NCBI GenBank assembly: GCA_963210315.1
Contig: OY723319.1
Span: forward strand, 1,550,001-1,614,000
Origin: Rhynchopus euleeides
Lineage: Eukaryota > Euglenozoa > Diplonemea > Diplonemida > Diplonemidae
Reading direction: 5' to 3'
DNA: 64,000 nt
The notes under the pieces are model-generated. The model made no database searches. It was not told the DNA's origin and was given only the letters and a program-made list of their open reading frames with translations. Below, in pieces: positions 59,602-64,000 of the stretch (positions within the stretch are counted from its first letter, which is position 1; every line of letters begins with the position of its first letter). The position numbers and the translations under genes were made by a program.

Positions 59602-60482
59602 TCCTTTTACCCTCTTTCCGTTCTGCCGTTCTGCCGTGCAGTACGCCCTCGATTGAAGACAAGCAAACACCCCCACGTGCTATTTTTTGGTTGAGGCGCA
59701 CACAACAGCTACAGGACTCCTGTTCACCTGCTTTATTGTCCTCTCCGGCCCACGTGGAAGTCACAAGCTTTTTGCTGACCTGAACGTGAACTATCCTGCG
59801 TGTTGTGTGCACAGTGCTAGCTGTGTCTGCCTGGGAACTGATCCCCCGGGTTCCAAAGATCCTCGCTCCCTACCTGATGAGACCCTGCGAGAGGAGGACG
59901 TAGTGTGGAAGGCTCGAAACGACGACACAACTAGTATTGCAAATACGTGGCGAAAAGATGACAACCATCGCACGGAGCAGGGCAAACAAAGGTTCCCCCC
60001 CTCCACCACGTGTGGGTTTTTTATACCGTGGAGCAACAGCTTCTGCATTCTACTCTTTACCCCCCCCCCCCCCGTCTTTCCACCCTTCTACTTACCCCAC
60101 CCCACCCCCGTCTTTCAGAACCCTCCTGGTAGTTGCGCCCCAACGAGTGGCTTGCTTTGGGTCAGGCGCAGTGTCACACTTCTGTGTGATGATGTGATCC
60201 TTGCAAGTCACGGAAGAGAAAGAATCATTTGGGTACAAGTGGTGCGGCCCCCGCCACCACGCCAGCAACAAAATGCACGAGGGACGAAGGGGTGTTTTTC
60301 CAGAGAACTGGTTGTTTTGATATGTGGCGTGCTGCCACAGCCTCCCCATCACTCCACCTCTCCTCAAGCTCGAGTTGGAAGGGTCGGAACAGGAGTACAG
60401 GACTCTGTACAAGATATCCTCTTGTACTGAGAGTGTCCTCCTGTCCTGAAATGCTATAGGTCTCCTGAGGAAGTGTCCTCCT

Positions 60483-60583
60483 GTCTCTGCTGCAAGTCCT
60501 TCGCAAACTGGCTGTTCGCGAGGACGAGTGGATGTACCAGCCGGAGGAGTCTGAGAACAGCAGCACAATCACCAGCACCCTCT
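60483..60583 (+). pseudogene. Truncated duplicate of the receptor cyclase-like gene's 3' coding end
   Basis: CTCTGCTGCAAGTCCTTCGC, GGCTGTTCGCGAGGACGAGT and GGATGTACCAGCCGGAGGAG match 59341-59430 with few changes. The AAG of GAGAAGAACAGC is missing, and similarity fades after the ACCAGCACC that follows. It is about 100 bp with no start, and lies 880 bp downstream of its source. Confidence 0.85.
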
Positions 60584-61439
60584 GCGCAAGCAAGCTCTGG
60601 TAACTCTTTTTCCGCTGTGTGCCCTGTTTCGTATGCGGAGGGGCCCTTTCTGTACGGTTTTGACGGATTTTATTGAGTGAGCTTCCGCCCCATGGGAGGC
60701 GCTCCTTCCGGCTTGCGCTGCCCACCCATCCCGCCCCCGTCCCCTTCCCACACTCTTTCTTTTCTTTTAGGGGAGACGTCCTCGCAGTGGCTGTTTGGCC
60801 TGACGCGATTCCCCGCCTCAAAGCAGACCCACCTGGCAGCTACTTCACTACAGGTGAGGACGCCAAAAGCACATGAGGAGCGAGAATCGTCAACGGGCGC
60901 AACGCCACTTCCTGCGCTCCGGCTTCCGCCTCGAGGCTGACTCAAAGCCGCGACGAGACCAACGGGAGCAGAGCATATTATAGGAGGTCTAAACTGAGGC
61001 GATCCCTCACATTTACTGTTATGCCCGATATTTTGAAGGCGGGTTGTCCAGCGTGTCAGCAGACTCTTGCAACCCCGGCATGTTAGTGCCGGGCTCTCCC
61101 TGCTGTTCTGACGCGTGAACGGGACATTCCGACGCCATTCCCCCCTGCATCTTGCCACAACACAGCACCACCCCTCGTCCACGTTTGGTTGTTGCAGCTG
61201 TGGTGGGTCGCATTCCGCTCACACGTGTGTGCCTCATTTCAAGGGGTACGAGGAAGTGCCGCATTAATTTGATGTGAATTGCAGTGCCACATCTCACCTC
61301 ATCACAGGTCGAGGTGTGTGCATATCATCACAACAACCTCTTCCCTGCTGTGTTTCATTTCCCAACCAAGCTCATATTTGTGGAAATGCCCGTCACGACG
61401 GGAGATGATTTTATTCTTGCGCACACGACTTTCGCGCGG

Positions 61440-61580
61440 CAAGTGTCGTTCAGCCCTGCCAAACGTGCTCACAACCCCCTTCATCAGGCAAGTGGGTTTG
61501 TATGTGTGTGTGGAAGCGTCAACGCATCAAACGAAGTAGCAACAGTAGAGAACGATCGGCAGAGTTGAAGTGACACTTTT
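61440..61580 (+). repeat. Dispersed repeat R1, long copy
   Basis: GCCAAACGTGCTC, CCCCCTTCATCAGGCAAG, GTGTGGAAGCGTCAACGCAT, and AGAGTTGAAGTGACACTTTT. It lies about 200 bp upstream of the next gene's start. Confidence 0.75.
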
Positions 61581-61779
61581 GGCTGGGAAATATACCATCC
61601 CGCTGCGCCCATCAGGGCGCGGTGGTCGTGCCGCGATCCGTTGTGTTCTGCAAAGAGATGCCCTGGCATGCCCGATTATGTTTCCTATACCTCCCGCACT
61701 AGGAAGCGCAGGTGGCCACCATGCCTTGCAAAATACCCACGCCACACACACAGGCGAACGGCAACCGCTGTTCTCGACA

Positions 61780-63390
61780 ATGGAGGTGTTCCTGCAGGAC
61801 AGGCGGTGTGGCGAGAAGCATGCGGTGCACATCGGAGAGGACGACACGCTGATGCATCTCAAGGCAGAGGCACGCGAGGTGGTGTTCGAGTGCGCCGAAG
61901 ATGCCCTGCCCGAGGACGTGCTGCTCGAGTTGGATGGGGTTGTGCTTGACGACAGCACGTCTCTGTCCGGTGCCGGTGTGTCGCAGGGGTGCTGCATCGA
62001 GGTGGGGTTGTCGGGCGTTCGTTTTGTCGAGGACTTGCAGGAGGCCATGAGCGCCGGTGAAGTGTATTCCACAAAGACGATCCCTGTGTGGGCACGGCGT
62101 ATGCGTGACGTGGCGCTTGCGATGGTGGAGTGCGACAAGGCTGCGCTGAAATACGTGGGTAAATCATTCCGCAATGACAAAGACATCGTCCTGGCAGCGG
62201 TGCACAGGAGCGGACACGCGCTGCAATACGCTTCCGAAGAGCTGCGTGGTGATGAGGACGTGGTGCTGGCAGCAGCATTGAGGACGGGGTGCCAAACTCG
62301 CTCATTCTTGCGGGACGCATCGGCGGCACTGCGCGGCGACAAGCAGTTCGTCCTCACTCTTGTGCAGCGCGTTGGAAACGCACTCCAGCATGTCGACGCA
62401 TCGCTGCGGGCCGACAGGGAGGTGGTCATGACAGCTGTGCAAACCGACGGGACTGCACTCCAGTACGCCTGTGATACCCTCCGCAACGACAGGCAGATGG
62501 TGCTGCCGGGAACAGAATGTTTCAAGTACGTGGGTGACGCATTGCGCAACGACCGAGAGCTTGCTCTCGAGGCCACCCCCTCTAGCGAAGGTGGGTTGAT
62601 CGCTTGTCTTTCGGAAGCGCTGCAGGACGACAGGGACTTGTTGCTGACCTTGCTGCGGAGGGATCATCAATTCTACGGCGCCGCCCCTGCACTGCGGCAC
62701 GACACGGAGTTTCAACGCGAGGCGGTACTGTGGCGAGGCGAGCTTCTGGAATATGCAGACGAGTCGCTGCGCTGCGACCGTGACCTTGTGCTTGCAGCAC
62801 TCGAGACGTCTCCCGGCGCCCTCCAATGCGCCCACCGTTCCCTGCGTCACGACAGGGAGGTGGTGATGGCTGCAATGCACAGCCGAGGGGATGCTACGTA
62901 TCAGGCACTGATGAGTGCCCCATCGCACCTGCAGAAGGACAAGGAGGTGGTGCTTGCAGGTGTACCACGTCACTCTCACGTCCTAGGATACGCACACGCG
63001 TCACTGCAGTCCAACAGAGACTTCGTGATGCAGTGCGTCAAGGTGCATGGGAGTGCCTTGGAATTTGCCCACCACTCTGTGCGAAGCGACGAGGTGCAGC
63101 TTGCTGCGGTGGCCCAGGACCCGGAAGCCTTGGAGCACTGTGACGATTCGATCCGCAGCAACAGAGATGTGGTCCTCGCAGCCGTGCGGCGGAATGGTGA
63201 TATGCTGCAGTATGCTTCAGACAACCTGCGCGAGGATCGCGAGGTCGTGCTTGCCGCTGTGGCCTCGTCAGAGGGGGCACTTCAATACGCTGACAGGAGC
63301 ACCACAACCCCGTGTATTGTGCAGCGTGGACACACTGCGGACGTCTGGTGTCCGGAGACGTCACTGGCACCCTGCGTGTGTGGGATTTGA
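61780..63390 (+). CDS. Ubiquitin-like plus DUF4116-repeat protein (536 aa in this frame)
   Basis: The ATG at 61780 follows CACACACACAG. Residues 1-77 have a ubiquitin-like layout (MEVFLQD, then DTLMHLKAEA, LLELDGVVLDDSTSL and IEVGL). From about residue 105 come some fifteen units of about 24 residues with the DUF4116 pattern LRxDREVVLAAVxxxGxALQYA. DUF4116 proteins are expanded in several protists; the function is unknown, and the Ub-like head hints at a link to protein turnover. After residue ~504 the frame no longer matches the repeats. A WD40 frame opens at 63294, one base out of register, so the natural product is probably longer (see next entry). A sequencing or assembly indel, a real frameshift or a tiny intron could explain this. 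Confidence 0.8.
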   Translation: MEVFLQDRRCGEKHAVHIGEDDTLMHLKAEAREVVFECAEDALPEDVLLELDGVVLDDSTSLSGAGVSQGCCIEVGLSGVRFVEDLQEAMSAGEVYSTKTIPVWARRMRDVALAMVECDKAALKYVGKSFRNDKDIVLAAVHRSGHALQYASEELRGDEDVVLAAALRTGCQTRSFLRDASAALRGDKQFVLTLVQRVGNALQHVDASLRADREVVMTAVQTDGTALQYACDTLRNDRQMVLPGTECFKYVGDALRNDRELALEATPSSEGGLIACLSEALQDDRDLLLTLLRRDHQFYGAAPALRHDTEFQREAVLWRGELLEYADESLRCDRDLVLAALETSPGALQCAHRSLRHDREVVMAAMHSRGDATYQALMSAPSHLQKDKEVVLAGVPRHSHVLGYAHASLQSNRDFVMQCVKVHGSALEFAHHSVRSDEVQLAAVAQDPEALEHCDDSIRSNRDVVLAAVRRNGDMLQYASDNLREDREVVLAAVASSEGALQYADRSTTTPCIVQRGHTADVWCPETSLAPCVCGI

Positions 63391-63947
63391 AGGGCACACC
63401 GAGCGCCACAGTGCAGCAGGGCCACCTCAAGACTGTTTACAGCATTGCTGTGTCGCGCACGAGGATCTTCAGCGTGTCAGAGTATGAGGTATCCGTGAAC
63501 ATCCGTGTGTGGGACATCAGCACCCTCACACACACGCACACCCTGGATGGGCACACTCGCGAGGTCAGGGGCCTTGCCCTGACCAATGACGAGCAGCACC
63601 TGGTGTCGTGCTCTTGGGACATGTCACTCAAGGTGTGGTGCACAACCACCCTCAGCTGTCTGCGCACTGTGCGACTGGATACCCTACTCGACGCAGTTGC
63701 TGTGTCACAGCCAGGCGATGTCATCGCAGTGAAGAGCGCTTCTTTCACCACGCTGTACCGCCTCAGCACAAGTGAGTGTCTGGGGAGGGTCGACTCCGTG
63801 GGTGGTGGTGTTGCCCTCAGCCTCTGCGGGATGTGGGTCTTCACACCAACGAACAGGATTTCTGTTGCTGTGTGTGCTGTGCCTTCCGTTTTTTCGCACA
63901 CTGTCTTTCACACTCGTGTGAGCAGAAATTTTTTTTACGCACCATAG
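63294..63947 (+). CDS. WD40 repeats, probable C-terminal part of the DUF4116 gene (frame-shifted, 3' end uncertain)
   Basis: In the frame beginning at 63294 (QEHHNPVYCAAW) WD blades follow at once: CGRLVSGDVTGTLRVWDL, TRIFSVSEYEVSVNIRVWDI, EQHLVSCSWDMSLKVW and ALSLCGMWVFTP. There is no start codon of its own before the first blade and no room for a promoter, so it reads as the continuation of the DUF4116 protein. From about 63865 the frame enters the dispersed repeat R1 (VFSHTVFHTRVSRNFF is repeat-derived). The true coding sequence therefore probably leaves through an intron donor near GTGTGTGCTG (63868), as in intron 2 of the giant gene. The exon continuing it would lie beyond the window. 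Confidence 0.65.
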   Translation, partial: QEHHNPVYCAAWTHCGRLVSGDVTGTLRVWDLKGTPSATVQQGHLKTVYSIAVSRTRIFSVSEYEVSVNIRVWDISTLTHTHTLDGHTREVRGLALTNDEQHLVSCSWDMSLKVWCTTTLSCLRTVRLDTLLDAVAVSQPGDVIAVKSASFTTLYRLSTSECLGRVDSVGGGVALSLCGMWVFTPTNRISVAVCAVPSVFSHTVFHTRVSRNFFYAP

Positions 63948-64000
63948 CAAGCAACCAAACGTGCTCTATACACTAACCCCACCCTTCATCAGGCTCAGGT
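63905..64000 (+). repeat. Dispersed repeat R1, upstream half, cut by the window end
   Basis: GTGTGAGCAGAAATTT, AGCAAGCAACCAAACGTGCT, then CCCACCCTTCATCAGGC as in the copy at 61440. The GCGTCAACGCATCA head would be expected just past 64000. Confidence 0.65.

Larger units (their letters stand above)
59602..61779. other. Intergenic with a duplicated cyclase fragment and R1 repeat
   Basis: No intact gene. It holds 3'-flank DNA, a C-run (60061-60073), a duplicated fragment of the upstream gene (60483-60583), the block ATTGCAGTGCCACATCTCAC shared with 1832 (from 61275), and an R1 copy (61440-61580). Confidence 0.55.

Noticed and set aside
1-64000. tRNA, rRNA or CRISPR loci
   Set aside because: No cloverleaf with TTCGA-type arm, no rRNA-like conserved block and no regularly spaced direct repeats with unique spacers were seen; a covariance-model scan would be decisive.

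Overview
The window looks like nuclear DNA of a GC-rich, free-living protist. Nearly every convincing host gene reads on the + strand. Start codons are preceded by a pyrimidine- or CA-rich tract and an AG, as expected for spliced-leader trans-splicing. The receptor-like class III cyclases are kinetoplastid-like. Introns are few: two were resolved, both in one giant gene. Together this is most compatible with a euglenozoan such as a diplonemid. That assignment is inference; no spliced leader, rRNA or tRNA lies in the window to prove it.

Layout. 0-6 kb: a possible small secreted Cys-rich protein (511-843), a foldback element (1912-3063), and a 683-aa class V aminotransferase-fold protein that has His where the PLP lysine should be (3583-5634). 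8-24.4 kb: a tandem array of four paralogues, each with a signal peptide and two seven-bladed WD40 propellers. Three continue into an EGF-like segment, Cys-containing juxtamembrane domains, one membrane helix and a short tail; the second stops after its propellers. Duplicated 5' and 3' flanks and dispersed short repeats separate them. 26.4-28.5 kb: a multipass adenylate cyclase with all catalytic residues plus a degenerate second cyclase domain. 29.3-46.2 kb: one gene of three exons (14.7 kb, 526 bp, 618 bp) for a secreted or surface protein of about 5,286 aa.

46.2-56.8 kb is a lower-GC, transposon-rich gene desert. It holds an element with palindromic subterminal repeats, a nested 661-bp hAT-type MITE with a perfect 8-bp target duplication, a small histone-H2B-like ORF, and a 661-aa hAT transposase gene split by a 1.13-kb inverted-repeat insertion. 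In both nested cases, removing the insertion rejoins the reading frame. 57.2-59.6 kb: a receptor-type protein with an extracellular domain, HAMP-like linker and catalytically dead cyclase domain. 61.8-64 kb: a ubiquitin-like/DUF4116-repeat protein running, after a one-base frame change, into WD40 repeats that leave the window.

Many of these genes look devoted to the cell surface and signalling: extracellular propeller receptors, a giant probably GPI-anchored protein, an active cyclase and a dead receptor cyclase. The most unusual items are the extracellular double-propeller receptor array, the two pseudoenzymes and the nested transposon junctions.
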